The notes below the pieces were generated by a model. That model worked only from the letters and a program-made list of their open reading frames with translations, was not told the origin of the DNA and searched no databases. Positions 26,216-34,979 of a stretch of 64,000 nucleotides of DNA are shown here, piece by piece. A program made the translations under genes and the position numbers. Within the stretch, counting starts at the first letter, position 1. The number at the start of each line of letters is the position of its first letter. Origin of the DNA: Ramlibacter henchirensis (GTDB taxonomy: Bacteria > Pseudomonadota > Gammaproteobacteria > Burkholderiales > Burkholderiaceae_C); NCBI RefSeq assembly GCF_004682015.1, contig NZ_SMLM01000004.1, positions 310,001 to 374,000 of the forward strand, given 5' to 3'.

Positions 26216-27409
26216 ATGTTCATGGGAGCAAATAGAAAGACCCGGGTCTACGTGACGGCAACCGTTGCCGCGCTGTGGCTCACTGCATGCGGAGGAGGTG
26301 GTGGCGGTGATCCGGCGCCTGCTCCCGCGAACCCCCCGGCGGCCGGCGGCGCACCCGCCCCCGCCCCCGGCCCGGCTCCCGCGCCGGCGCCGGCACCCGC
26401 GCTGGGCACCAGCTTCGCCGCTACCGGTGCATCGGATGTGTGGCACTCGCTGTCCTCGAGCGATGACGGCCAGGTGATGGTCGCGGGCCAGGCCGGCATC
26501 AGCGCCACCGAAGCACCGCTCAGTTTCCTGTCCATCTCGACCGATGGCGGGCAGACCTGGGTGGAGAACACCGGCGCCGGCCCCGCGACCTGGATCGCGT
26601 CCGACGTGTCGGGCGACGGCCAGCGCATCGTGGCTGTGCAGTTCGGCGGTGGCATGGTCATCTCCAACGACCGTGGCACGACCTTCACGCCGGTTGCGGC
26701 CGCGCCGAGCGGCGTGTCGTACGAGTCCGTGACGATCACGCAGAACGGCAGCCGCATCGTTGCAGTCGGCATGGACGGCGTGTTCTTCGTCGGGGACGTG
26801 GCCGCCGACGGCACAGTCACGCCGGTCGCGACGACCGGCGTCCCGGCCGCGGCCGACTTGCGCTCGGTCGACAGCTCGGCCGATGGCAGCGTGATGGTGG
26901 CCGTGGGCCAGGACCCGGTGACGCTGATCTCGACCAATGGGGGCACGACCTGGGCCGCGCTGCCGGTCACCGTCGGCGGAGCGGATGTTTCGCAGACCCA
27001 GAACTGGTACCGCGTGAAGGTCTCCGGCGACGGCAACACCATCGCGATGGCCGCCAACCAGTTCGGCGGTGCGTCGGGTGCCGGCATCTATGTGTCCAAG
27101 GACCGCGGTGCGACCTTCACCCTTGCGAACGCCCTGGTGGCCGACTATTCGTCCATCGCCATGTCGGCCGACGGCGGCCTGATCGCGGCCACGGTGTCCA
27201 ACAACAACGTGGGCGCGGGCACGGGCCAGGTGCTGTTGTCCACCGACGGCGGCGCGACCTTCGCCCCTCTGGCGATCACCGGTGCGACCGAAACCGACTG
27301 GCGCGCCGTCACCATGGACGCCGCCGGCACCCGGATGGCCGTTGCCGCCGGCCGCTTCCTGGACAACAGCAAGGGCCAGATCTACCTGTCGACGGGCAGC
27401 CGTCCGTAA
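26216..27409 (+). CDS. Asp-box (BNR/sialidase-like) beta-propeller lipoprotein
   Basis: A 397-residue probable lipoprotein. The lipobox LTAC ends at Cys25, followed by Gly6 and a proline/alanine spacer of about 35 residues (PAPAPGPAP...). The rest is a propeller with at least five Asp boxes, S-x-D-x-G-x-T-W/F: STDGGQTW, SNDRGTTF, STNGGTTW, SKDRGATF and STDGGATF, each preceded by a hydrophobic beta strand. This pattern occurs in sialidases, VPS10 and photosystem II Ycf48-like propellers; no catalytic set for a glycosidase is evident, so a binding or assembly role is more likely. A strong terminator follows. Confidence 0.85.
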   Translation: MFMGANRKTRVYVTATVAALWLTACGGGGGGDPAPAPANPPAAGGAPAPAPGPAPAPAPAPALGTSFAATGASDVWHSLSSSDDGQVMVAGQAGISATEAPLSFLSISTDGGQTWVENTGAGPATWIASDVSGDGQRIVAVQFGGGMVISNDRGTTFTPVAAAPSGVSYESVTITQNGSRIVAVGMDGVFFVGDVAADGTVTPVATTGVPAAADLRSVDSSADGSVMVAVGQDPVTLISTNGGTTWAALPVTVGGADVSQTQNWYRVKVSGDGNTIAMAANQFGGASGAGIYVSKDRGATFTLANALVADYSSIAMSADGGLIAATVSNNNVGAGTGQVLLSTDGGATFAPLAITGATETDWRAVTMDAAGTRMAVAAGRFLDNSKGQIYLSTGSRP

Positions 27410-27452
27410 TCAACAGAGCAACAACGCTGTCACCCTGCAGGGAGGGAGACGA

Positions 27453-27479
27453 GCCGGGCCGCAAGGCCCGGCTTTTTTT
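27453..27479 (+). terminator. Rho-independent terminator
   Basis: Perfect 8-base stem GCCGGGCC (27453-27460) and GGCCCGGC (27465-27472) with a GCAA tetraloop, then seven Ts. It closes the Asp-box lipoprotein transcript. The convergent penicillin-binding-protein gene ends at 27482, so on that strand it is preceded only by a few bases. Confidence 0.92.
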
Positions 27480-27481
27480 CG

Positions 27482-29512
27482 TCACTGCAGGATCTTGATC
27501 AGCCGGTCGATCACGTCGTTGACCAGCTGCTCCAGCGGATCACGCTCGCGCTCCTTGGGCTTGGGCCGCGGCCGCGGGATGTCCCATTCGGCGCCCGTGT
27601 CCACCCAGCGGTTGCGCACGGACTGCTGGAAGAAGTCCCCGACGATGGGCAGCGCGCTGCGCGCGCCCGGGCCCCAGCTGTCGGGCATGGTGATCGACTG
27701 GTCGTTGAACCCGACCCACGCGCCGGCCACCATGTGCGGGTGCATCAGGATGAACCAGCCGTCCGCGTTGTCCTGCGTGGTGCCGGTCTTGCCCGCCACG
27801 TCGGCCTGGATGCCGTAGCGGCTGCGGATCGCCGTGCCGGTGCCCTCGTCCACCACGCCGCGCATCACGTTGACGAGCGCGAGCGCCTTCGACTTGGGCA
27901 TTGCTTCAGCGGACTTCGGCGGGACGAACGCATCCAGCACCTTGCCGGAAGCGTCCTCGATGCGAAGCACCAGCAGCGGCTCCATCCAGCGGCCGTTGTT
28001 GGCCAGGGTGCCGTAGGCGGACACCATTTCACGCAGCGTGACCGGGCTGGTGCCCAGCGCGAGCGAAGGCACCACATCGAGCCGGCTCTCGCGCACGCCC
28101 ATGCTCTGCGCCAGCCGCGCGACCTTCTGCGGACCGACGCGCCCCATGAGCTGCGCCGTGATCGAGTTGCGCGAGTGGGTCAGCGCTTCGCGCAGCGTCC
28201 ACGGCCTGTTGGTGGGCGGTGTCGTGTCGCGCGGGCTCCAGGTCTCGCCGTCGGGTCCGCGCAGCGTGACGGGCTGGTCGACGAAGGTGTCGTTGGGGCC
28301 GAAGCCATCCATGAAGGCGGCCGCATACACGAAAGGCTTGAAGGTCGAGCCGGGCTGCCGCCGCGCCTGGCTGACGTGGTCGAACTGGTCGCGCGTGAAG
28401 TCGCTGCTGCCCACCCAGGCGAGCACATGGCCGTTGCGCGGGTCCAGCGCGAGGAAGCCGGCCTGCAGGAGCTCCCGCTCCTGGCCCGGCTTGCGCCGGC
28501 GGTCGGCCAGGGGCTGCAATTGCGTCAACTGCCGGGTCACGGATTCGTTCGCGGCGCGCTGCAGCCGCGTGTGGATCGTGCTGCGCACCACCAGGCCGTC
28601 GGAATGGATGTCGTAGCCGTTGCGGTCGGCCCAGGCGATGAGCCACTTGCGCACGTGCTGGGCGACGTGCGGGGCGGGGCCCAGCGGCTCCTGCTGCCGC
28701 TCGAAGTCGATCTTCAAAGGCCGCTTCGCCAGCTCCTGCGCGCGCTCTTCCGGCAGCAACCCGCGCTTGGCCATCTGCGACAGCACCACGTTGCGGCGCT
28801 GGCGCGCACGCTCCGGGTTGATCACCGGGTTGTAGTAGCTCGTGCCCTTGAGCATTCCGATGAGCGTGGCGCTCTCCAGCAGGTCCAGCTCGCTGGCGGA
28901 CTTGTCGAAGTACGTGCGCGCGGCCATCTCGATGCCGAACGCGTTGTAGAGGAAGGGCACCGTGTTGAGGTAGGTCTCCAGGATCTCCTTCTTGCTGTAG
29001 ACCACCTCGATCTTCAGGGCCGTGATCGCCTCCTTCACCTTGCGGTGCACGGTGGGCGAGCGGCCGATCTCCTCGGGGTAGAGATTGCGCGCCAGCTGCT
29101 GCGTGAGCGTGGAGCCGCCCTGCCGGCGGCCCTGCAGCGTGTGCCACGCCGAGGCCGCGGTGCGGTACCAGTCGATGCCGTGGTGCTCCCAGAAACGGTG
29201 GTCTTCCGTCGCGATGAGGCCGTGCACCACGGCCGGCGCCACCTTGTCCAGCGGCACCCATTCGCGGTTGACGCGCTTGTAGCTGGCCAGCACCACGTTG
29301 TCGGCCGACATCAGGACCGCAGGCGCCTCCACCTTGGCCTTGCGCAGGTTGCCGATGCCCGGCGTGAAAGGCACCAGCGCGAGCACGTACAGCAGCACGA
29401 GGCCGGGCAGGAAAAGCGCCGTGCGCCAGGGGTGGCGGCGCACCGCATCGCGCGTTCGCGCCCACCGCGCCCGCACCGCGTCCAGCAGGCGCGCCATGGC
29501 TGGGTTCGTCAT
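27482..29512 (-). CDS. Class A penicillin-binding protein (transglycosylase/transpeptidase)
   Basis: Bifunctional peptidoglycan synthase of 676 residues, shorter than typical PBP1a. It has a cytoplasmic N-terminus, one membrane helix (about 31-50), and a GT51 glycosyltransferase with catalytic Glu103 in ATEDHRFW and QGGSTLTQQLARN. The transpeptidase has S389-T-F-K, S447-R-N and K575-T-G-T. The short loop between the domains leaves no room for the OB-fold insert of PBP1a. A charged tail rich in Pro/Arg/Glu ends the protein. It polymerises and cross-links peptidoglycan in the periplasm, target of beta-lactams. It stands alone and convergent to the lipoprotein gene. Confidence 0.93.
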   Translation of the reverse strand: MTNPAMARLLDAVRARWARTRDAVRRHPWRTALFLPGLVLLYVLALVPFTPGIGNLRKAKVEAPAVLMSADNVVLASYKRVNREWVPLDKVAPAVVHGLIATEDHRFWEHHGIDWYRTAASAWHTLQGRRQGGSTLTQQLARNLYPEEIGRSPTVHRKVKEAITALKIEVVYSKKEILETYLNTVPFLYNAFGIEMAARTYFDKSASELDLLESATLIGMLKGTSYYNPVINPERARQRRNVVLSQMAKRGLLPEERAQELAKRPLKIDFERQQEPLGPAPHVAQHVRKWLIAWADRNGYDIHSDGLVVRSTIHTRLQRAANESVTRQLTQLQPLADRRRKPGQERELLQAGFLALDPRNGHVLAWVGSSDFTRDQFDHVSQARRQPGSTFKPFVYAAAFMDGFGPNDTFVDQPVTLRGPDGETWSPRDTTPPTNRPWTLREALTHSRNSITAQLMGRVGPQKVARLAQSMGVRESRLDVVPSLALGTSPVTLREMVSAYGTLANNGRWMEPLLVLRIEDASGKVLDAFVPPKSAEAMPKSKALALVNVMRGVVDEGTGTAIRSRYGIQADVAGKTGTTQDNADGWFILMHPHMVAGAWVGFNDQSITMPDSWGPGARSALPIVGDFFQQSVRNRWVDTGAEWDIPRPRPKPKERERDPLEQLVNDVIDRLIKILQ

Positions 29513-29689
29513 CGATCTAGTTTCCTACTCTTGTCCGCGGCTGTAGGACCGCTCCCCCGCCGATTCGGTTGCATCGCCGCTTGACTGCCGCGCTCGAGCG
29601 ATGGACAGCCTTGTCGACCTCGTCCGACACGCATCCGTGCGCCCGCCCACCAGAATCGCCGTTCACCCACAACAACCCCAACATTCCAC

Positions 29690-30349
29690 ATGGCGCTCCA
29701 AGATCCCCGCGCCGGCCCGGGTGCCGGCGAGAACGTCCTGCCGGCCGGTTCCCTCTCTTCCGGCCCCCTGCGAGACCGACTCGAATTCCTGCGAGGATTC
29801 CTGCGCCACCCGGCCCAAGTCGGCTCGGTCGTGCCGAGCTCGCACCGCCTCGAGCAGCGGCTGGTCCGCAGCGCCGCGATCGCGCAGGCGCGCACCGTGG
29901 TCGAACTCGGCCCCGGCACCGGCGGCACCACGGCAGCCATGCTGCAGGCCATGCCGGCCACCGCGCGGCTGCTGGCGGTGGAGCTCGATCCGAATTTCCA
30001 CCAGCACCTGCAGCAGCAACTGGACGATCCCCGCCTGCTGCTGGAACTGGGCAGCGCCGAACGCCTGGCGGATTTCCTCGCGGCGCGGCGGCTGCCCGCT
30101 CCCGACGCGATCGTGTCGGGCATCCCGTTCTCGACGATGCCGCCGGAAGTGTCCGACCGCATCGCCGCCGTCATCGCGCAGGTGCTGCGGCCGGGCGGCC
30201 GTTTCGTCGCCTATCAGGTGCGCGCGCATGTGGCGGACTATGCCTCCCGGTACCTCGGCGCGCCCGACAAGCGCTGGGAGGTCGTGAACATCCCGCCGGT
30301 GCGGGTGTTCACCTGGGTCAAGCCGGGCGATCCTTCGCAGGCCGCCTGA
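29690..30349 (+). CDS. SAM-dependent methyltransferase (phospholipid N-methyltransferase-like)
   Basis: A 219-residue class I methyltransferase. The SAM-binding motif VVELGPGTGGTTAAML is at about residues 69-84, followed by LAVELDP and a VSGIPFSTMPP motif in place of the usual motif IV. The start region FLRGFLRHPAQVGSVVPSSHRL is characteristic of the PmtA/rRNA-adenine-dimethylase-like group that methylates phosphatidylethanolamine. With the phosphatidyltransferase gene at 18.6 kb it would fit phosphatidylcholine synthesis, an inference. The last 32 bases overlap the end of the convergent DUF2889 gene. Confidence 0.82.
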   Translation: MALQDPRAGPGAGENVLPAGSLSSGPLRDRLEFLRGFLRHPAQVGSVVPSSHRLEQRLVRSAAIAQARTVVELGPGTGGTTAAMLQAMPATARLLAVELDPNFHQHLQQQLDDPRLLLELGSAERLADFLAARRLPAPDAIVSGIPFSTMPPEVSDRIAAVIAQVLRPGGRFVAYQVRAHVADYASRYLGAPDKRWEVVNIPPVRVFTWVKPGDPSQAA

Positions 30350-30911
30350 GCGGCCGGCCGAAGAACTGCGGGTAATAGCGCAGCGTCACGGCCCCCGTCG
30401 TGTCCCACGCGATGCAGCGGCCCAGGTGGTAGGGCGGCTCGGTGTTGTGCTGCGGCCCGATGCCCGCTTCGCGCCGCTCGCGCTCGCGCCACGGGAACAC
30501 AGTCTGGTAGGCGGCCGTGGCCATGTTGAAGAGCAGCTCGCGCAGGTGCGTGCAGCCGCGCACGCCGCCCAGCGCCTTCTCGATCGCCTGGCGCCATCCC
30601 GGGCCGAGCCGCACGCCGACCATCTGCTGCATCGGGTCCTTGCCCTGCTGGCATTCACCGAACGGCGTGCTGTCCATCGAGACTGCGATCGCCCGGATCA
30701 CCATGTCCTCGTCGACCGTGAGGCGGATGCGCATGTGGTGGATGGGCGAGCCCGGCGGCATTTCGCGGCCGTCCGAGCGATCGAACGAATAGGTCTTGAC
30801 GTCCGCAAGCTCGCCTTCGATGTCCCACAGGCCGTCTTCGCGCAGGAACCCGTGGTAAGTCACGGACCGGGTGTGCAGGTGCCGCCGCGCGGCAGGCTCG
30901 GGCAGGGGCAT
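30318..30911 (-). CDS. DUF2889-family protein
   Basis: A 197-residue soluble protein matching DUF2889. Characteristic points are HTRSVTYHGFLREDGLWDIEGEL near the start, PPGSPIHHMRIRLT, and RGCTHLRELLFNMATAAYQT in the middle. No enzymatic motif is obvious, though the conserved His/Cys (CTHL) may be functional. It starts 2 bases after the stop of a coiled-coil XRE regulator, so they form an operon. Function of the family is unknown to me. Its end overlaps the convergent methyltransferase gene by 32 bases. Confidence 0.83.
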   Translation of the reverse strand: MPLPEPAARRHLHTRSVTYHGFLREDGLWDIEGELADVKTYSFDRSDGREMPPGSPIHHMRIRLTVDEDMVIRAIAVSMDSTPFGECQQGKDPMQQMVGVRLGPGWRQAIEKALGGVRGCTHLRELLFNMATAAYQTVFPWRERERREAGIGPQHNTEPPYHLGRCIAWDTTGAVTLRYYPQFFGRPLRRPAKDRPA

Positions 30912-30913
30912 GC

Positions 30914-31348
30914 TCAGGCGGCGAGCCGGGCCATGGCCTCGCGCTTGCCCATCTTGCGCAGGGCGGAGATGGCTTCGAGCTGCCGCGCGCGCGGGCGCGT
31001 CTTGCCGCTTTCCCACTTGTAGACGGACAGCGCCGAGACGCCGAGGATCTTGGCAACGGAAGCGGCGGACAGACCGAGGCGCTTGCGCTGCGCCGCCAGG
31101 CCCTTCGCGGAAAACCGCAGCTGCGGCCCCTCGTCGTCCTCACGCGCCTGCGCCGGCGCCGCCGAACGGCCGCCGCCGCGCGCCTGCCGGCGAACCTGCT
31201 GCTCCAGCGCCTGCAGGCGGCGCTTGAGCTGGGCGATCTGGCCCCGGTACTGCGCCACGGATTTCTTCAGCTGCTGCAGCTCGCCGCGCTGTTCCTTGCG
31301 CGCGATGCGGGCGATTTCCTGCTTGAGGACGGTGCCGATATTGGGCAT
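30914..31348 (-). CDS. XRE-type regulator with N-terminal coiled coil
   Basis: A 144-residue protein. Residues about 10-55 are a heptad-rich coiled coil (RKEQRGELQQLKKSVAQYRGQ and onward), then a Gly/Arg/Ala linker, and an HTH_XRE domain at about residues 78-135 with RKRLGLSAASVAKILGVSALSVYKWESGKTRP. The order, coiled coil before the helix-turn-helix, is unusual because XRE proteins normally have the domain first. AGGAACC before the ATG at 31348 decides the start. It heads an operon with the DUF2889 gene, so it may regulate it or itself. Target unknown. Confidence 0.82.
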   Translation of the reverse strand: MPNIGTVLKQEIARIARKEQRGELQQLKKSVAQYRGQIAQLKRRLQALEQQVRRQARGGGRSAAPAQAREDDEGPQLRFSAKGLAAQRKRLGLSAASVAKILGVSALSVYKWESGKTRPRARQLEAISALRKMGKREAMARLAA

Positions 31349-31543
31349 TTGGTTCCTATACCTCGGTTGTCCGCGCACCACGGTCTCGAGCCGTTTTTTC
31401 GCTGCGGGCTGTTCCGCTCCCTGGGACCGCATCTTAGCGGTGGGCGCATTCCTGGAACTTTGCACTACGCAAACCGGGGCAGGAAGCTGGTTCGATACAT
31501 CCTTTTAGAGCATCGGCTACGCAAGAAAGCCGCGCCGGGCGCC

Positions 31544-31810
31544 TTAGTTGGCCGGCCGCACCGGCCGGGTCACCGCCTTGGGATCGAAGTAGCCGTGGTG
31601 CAGGTGGCGAAGGAACCGGCTGGTCCAGCCTTCCAGCGGATAGAAGGCCGCGGCGGCCGGCGAGCGAACCGAGATGCAGCAGCCGTCCGGCAGCACCGAC
31701 GCGGCGAAGCCGGTCGCGTCACGGCCCTGCACGAGCACCAACTGCCGCAGCAGTTGCGTCTCGAGCTGCGACAGGTTCAGTAGCGACTGACCACTTTGCG
31801 GCGATTGCAT
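31544..31810 (-). CDS. Small protein of unknown function
   Basis: An 88-residue soluble protein without a recognised domain. GGAGG five bases before the ATG at 31810 is a good ribosome-binding site and picks this start over the ATG four codons upstream. The core (LETQLLRQLVLVQGRDATGF, DGCCISVRSPAAAAFYPLEGW) could be a compact alpha/beta fold. The palindrome GCGACTGGGCAGTCGC lies about 40 bases upstream. Neighbours on both sides are unrelated. Coding support comes from the ribosome-binding site and codon use. Confidence 0.6.
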   Translation of the reverse strand: MQSPQSGQSLLNLSQLETQLLRQLVLVQGRDATGFAASVLPDGCCISVRSPAAAAFYPLEGWTSRFLRHLHHGYFDPKAVTRPVRPAN

Positions 31811-31851
31811 TCCGGCCTCCATCCCGGTTCGGCGGCGTTCGATGGTAGGCC

Positions 31852-31867
31852 GCGACTGGGCAGTCGC
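31852..31867. promoter_or_regulatory. Short palindrome upstream of the small gene
   Basis: GCGACTG at 31852-31858 and CAGTCGC at 31861-31867 are perfect inverted halves with two bases between. It lies 42 bases before the start of the gene ending at 31544 (minus strand), a plausible operator position. No regulator can be assigned. Confidence 0.35.
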
Positions 31868-31923
31868 AAACGTGATTTCGATGACAGCCGGGCGATGGTT
31901 TTCCCCACTTGGAAATCATTGGT

Positions 31924-32559
31924 TCAACGCGGGCTGCGCGAGCGCCGCCGCCACCACACGGCCGCCGCGGCAGCGATCACCGCCGCCGCAAGCGCCGGCA
32001 GCAGCCAGCCTTGCCAATGCTGCAGCGCCGCCACGATCTCCTCCCAGCGCCCGCCGACGTAGCGCACGCCCCAGACCAGCAGCGGCAGTTCGACCACCGC
32101 CGCGGCCCCGTCGAACACGAACAGGTGGCGGTAGGGGATCTTCATCGAACCGGCCGCGAACAACAGCGCCGTGCGCAGCCCCGGGACGAAGCGCACCACG
32201 AAGATGAAGCCCGGCCCCCAGCGCTGCACCGCGCGCTCCATGGACTGCAGGCGCGCGGCGGGCAGCGCCCGAGACGCGAGTTTGTGGCGCAGCAACTGCG
32301 TGCCGAAGCGGCGTCCCCAGTGGAAGATCAGCCCGTCGGCGCACAGAACGCCGCACCACGCCACCGCGACCAGCGGCACCGGCTCCATCACGCCGCGCAG
32401 CGTCAGCGCGGCCGCCACCAGCAGCAGGATGTCTTCGTTCACCGGCAGGCCGAACCCGCTGCCCAGCAGCAATCCGAACAGCAGCAGGTAAGCCGGCCAG
32501 CCCTGAAGGGTCTGCAGCATGGCCAGCATCGATTCCATGAAGCCCATGTTTGCGATCAC
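31924..32559 (-). CDS. DedA-family membrane protein
   Basis: Inner-membrane protein of 211 residues from the GTG at 32559, or 207 from the ATG at 32547; neither has a clear ribosome-binding site. It has the DedA (SNARE-associated/VTT) features: GSGFGLPVNEDILLL near the first re-entrant helix, GLIFHWGRRFG, and FVVRFVPGLRTALLFAAG with the conserved F-x-R-F-x-P-G. A terminal helix and a basic tail (WWRRRSRSPR) follow. DedA proteins act in proton-driven lipid-carrier flipping, with members recycling undecaprenyl phosphate or phosphatidylethanolamine. Which lipid here is unknown. Confidence 0.87.
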   Translation of the reverse strand: MIANMGFMESMLAMLQTLQGWPAYLLLFGLLLGSGFGLPVNEDILLLVAAALTLRGVMEPVPLVAVAWCGVLCADGLIFHWGRRFGTQLLRHKLASRALPAARLQSMERAVQRWGPGFIFVVRFVPGLRTALLFAAGSMKIPYRHLFVFDGAAAVVELPLLVWGVRYVGGRWEEIVAALQHWQGWLLPALAAAVIAAAAAVWWRRRSRSPR

Positions 32560-32735
32560 CCGGCCCGGGCGGGCCGATCCTCACTTGGCGCCGCGCACGT
32601 CGAAGCGATCGATCGTTTCAGTTGCCGGAACAATCCATCCCGTTCTTGCGCCTTCATTTCCGCCGCTAGCGTACCTACATTCAGACCCATGGGACGGCAC
32701 CAGCCGACCGCCGCATTCACAAAGGAAACTCCACC

Positions 32736-33542
32736 ATGGCCCGCATGCCCACCCTCTTCGTCTCGCACGGCGCGCCGACGTTCGCGATCGAGCCGCACCT
32801 GGCCGGCCCGCTGCTGCGCCGCCTGGGCGAACAATTGCCGCGCCCGCGCGCCATCCTCGTGTTCTCGCCGCACTGGATGACGTCCGACGTGCGCGTGACC
32901 ACCACCGCCTCGCCGGACACCATCCACGATTTCGGCGGTTTCCCGGCCGAGCTCTACCGCATCCAGTACCCGGCCCCCGGTGCACCCGACGTGGCCGCCC
33001 GCGCGCTCGAAATGCTGCGTGCCGACGGCTGGTCCGCCAGCGCCGACGAGCATCGCGGACTGGACCACGGCGCGTGGGTGCCGGTGCGCCATCTCTTTCC
33101 CGGCGCCGATGTTCCCGTGCTGCAGGTGTCGATGCCGCGTACCCTCGATGCCGAGGGCGCCGTGCGCCTGGGCCGCACGCTCGCGCCGCTGGCCGACGAG
33201 GGGGTGCTCATCCTGGGCTCCGGCAGCATCACGCACAACCTCTACGAGTTCCGCCAGGACATCGGCGCGGCCGGTGGCGCCTACGCAAACGAGTTCGTCG
33301 ACTGGGCGCGCGACGCGGTACGCCGCCACGACGAAAAGGCGCTGGTGCACTACCTCGACATCGCGCCGCATGCCCAGCGCGCGCATCCCACGCCCGACCA
33401 CTACCTGCCGCTGCCCTTCGCCTTCGGCGCCGCCACTGCCGGTGCTCCGGTGCAGGTCATCGACGGCGGCATGACGTACGGGGTGCTGGCGATGGACGCC
33501 TACGTGTTCGGCGCACTGCCGCAGGGAGCCGCACCTGCCTGA
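32736..33542 (+). CDS. DODA-type extradiol dioxygenase (LigB superfamily)
   Basis: A 268-residue protein of the class III extradiol dioxygenase family. His residues for non-heme metal lie in VSHGAPTF (about residue 11), SPHWMTSD (about 46) and GSITHNLYEF (about 168). HRGLDHGAWVP near residue 107 is the usual fourth conserved segment. The bacterial branch (YgiD-like) cleaves L-DOPA-type catechols at the 4,5 bond, and some members are zinc enzymes. AAAGGAAACT lies before the ATG. No aromatic pathway genes are adjacent. The physiological substrate is not known. Confidence 0.87.
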   Translation: MARMPTLFVSHGAPTFAIEPHLAGPLLRRLGEQLPRPRAILVFSPHWMTSDVRVTTTASPDTIHDFGGFPAELYRIQYPAPGAPDVAARALEMLRADGWSASADEHRGLDHGAWVPVRHLFPGADVPVLQVSMPRTLDAEGAVRLGRTLAPLADEGVLILGSGSITHNLYEFRQDIGAAGGAYANEFVDWARDAVRRHDEKALVHYLDIAPHAQRAHPTPDHYLPLPFAFGAATAGAPVQVIDGGMTYGVLAMDAYVFGALPQGAAPA

Positions 33543-33713
33543 CGCGCTGGCCGGCTGGTCGAGCGCCTGCGGGCCCGCTGAGCACCGCAACGCGACGGCA
33601 GCTCGCGCCCGCCCGGGGGAAGCGCGGATGTAGCTCTTGCCTTACACACGCAAAGGCTGGGCTTGCCTATCGTCGGGCATGCCCCAACGCACCCCGCCCC
33701 GGAGAGCCGCGCC

Positions 33714-34976
33714 GTGAGCGCGACGTTCTGGATCATCGCGCTCGCGGTCCTCTCGACCGTGCTGGCCCTGGCGCTCTGGTCGTCGCGGCGCCATCGCAAC
33801 CCGCACCTGAAGCTCGAAACCGACGGCGCGATCGAGGAGATGCTGCCGTCCCTCGCCGGCATTTCGTTCGGCACGCCGACCCCGGGCAACGCAGTCACGC
33901 TGCTGCGAAACGGGCACTACTTCGACGTGCTGATCGAGCGCATGGGCCAGGCGCGCGAGACGGTCCATTTCGAGACGTTCCTGTGGAAGGAAGGCGAACT
34001 GGGCCGCCGCATGTCGCACGCCCTCGCGGAGCGTGCGCGCGCGGGCCTCAGGGTGCGGGTGCTGCTGGATGCGACCGGCGGCCGCCTCCTCGGCGACGAG
34101 GAACGCCGCGTGATGAAGGAGGCCGGCGTGAACCTGCACTTCTTCCATCGCAGGAGCATCTACAACCTCGGCGTCATGGCCGACCGCGACCACCGCAAGA
34201 TCGTGGTGCTCGACGGCCGCGAGGCCTTCGTCGGCGGCCACTGCGTCACGGATGACTGGCTGGGCGACGGCGAGGACCACAAGCACTTCGCGGACCTGAG
34301 CCTGCACGTGCGCGGCCCGATCGTGCACACCATCCAGTCGGCGTTCAGCGAGAACTGGACCGGCGAGACCGGCGAGCTGTTCGTGGGCGACGATGTGTTC
34401 CCGCCGCTGGAGCCCGCGGGCGACGTGGTGATGCACGCCGCCTCCGCCAAGCCGGAGAACTCCGCGCCCGCGGTGAAGATCCTGCACCACGCCGTGCTGT
34501 GCATGGCGCGCGAGCGCCTCTGGATCCAGAACCCCTATTTCATCCCGGAGGAGGAAGCGATCGACGCGCTCGGCCAGGCCGTCAAGCGCGGGGTCGACGT
34601 CCGCGTGCTGATGCCCTCGACCGAAGGCACGGACAACCCGCTGGTGCAGCACGTGGCCCACCGCAACTTCGAGAAGCTGCTGCGGTGCGGCGTGCGCCTG
34701 TTCGAGTACCCGCACACGCTGCTGCACCAGAAGGCGATGACGATCGACGGCAAGTGGTGCGCGGTGGGCTCGACGAACTTCGACGACCGCTCCTTCGACA
34801 CCAACGACGAGATCACGCTCGGCCTGCTTCATCCGCCGCTGGCGCGCGAGCTCGATGCGCTGTTCGAGCGCTATGCCGCGCGCGCGAACGAGATCCAGCT
34901 CGAGGACTGGCAGCGGCGCAGCATCGGGCACAAGCTGCTGGACAACGCCGTGTACCTGCTCAACGAGGTGTTCTGA
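33714..34976 (+). CDS. Cardiolipin synthase-like phospholipase D-family protein
   Basis: Membrane protein of 420 residues with one N-terminal helix (about 5-24) and two PLD/HKD motifs: H160-R-K162...D167 (HRKIVVLDG) and HQKAMTIDG (about residue 346). Each is followed by GG-H or GSTNFDDRS segments as in ClsB-type synthases. It would join phosphatidylglycerol molecules (or PG with PE) to cardiolipin. The GTG at 33714 is chosen because GGAGAG lies shortly before it; the frame is open further upstream but without a good start. The neighbouring MFS gene converges on it. Lipid specificity is inferred only. Confidence 0.87.
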   Translation: MSATFWIIALAVLSTVLALALWSSRRHRNPHLKLETDGAIEEMLPSLAGISFGTPTPGNAVTLLRNGHYFDVLIERMGQARETVHFETFLWKEGELGRRMSHALAERARAGLRVRVLLDATGGRLLGDEERRVMKEAGVNLHFFHRRSIYNLGVMADRDHRKIVVLDGREAFVGGHCVTDDWLGDGEDHKHFADLSLHVRGPIVHTIQSAFSENWTGETGELFVGDDVFPPLEPAGDVVMHAASAKPENSAPAVKILHHAVLCMARERLWIQNPYFIPEEEAIDALGQAVKRGVDVRVLMPSTEGTDNPLVQHVAHRNFEKLLRCGVRLFEYPHTLLHQKAMTIDGKWCAVGSTNFDDRSFDTNDEITLGLLHPPLARELDALFERYAARANEIQLEDWQRRSIGHKLLDNAVYLLNEVF

Positions 34977-34979
34977 CGC

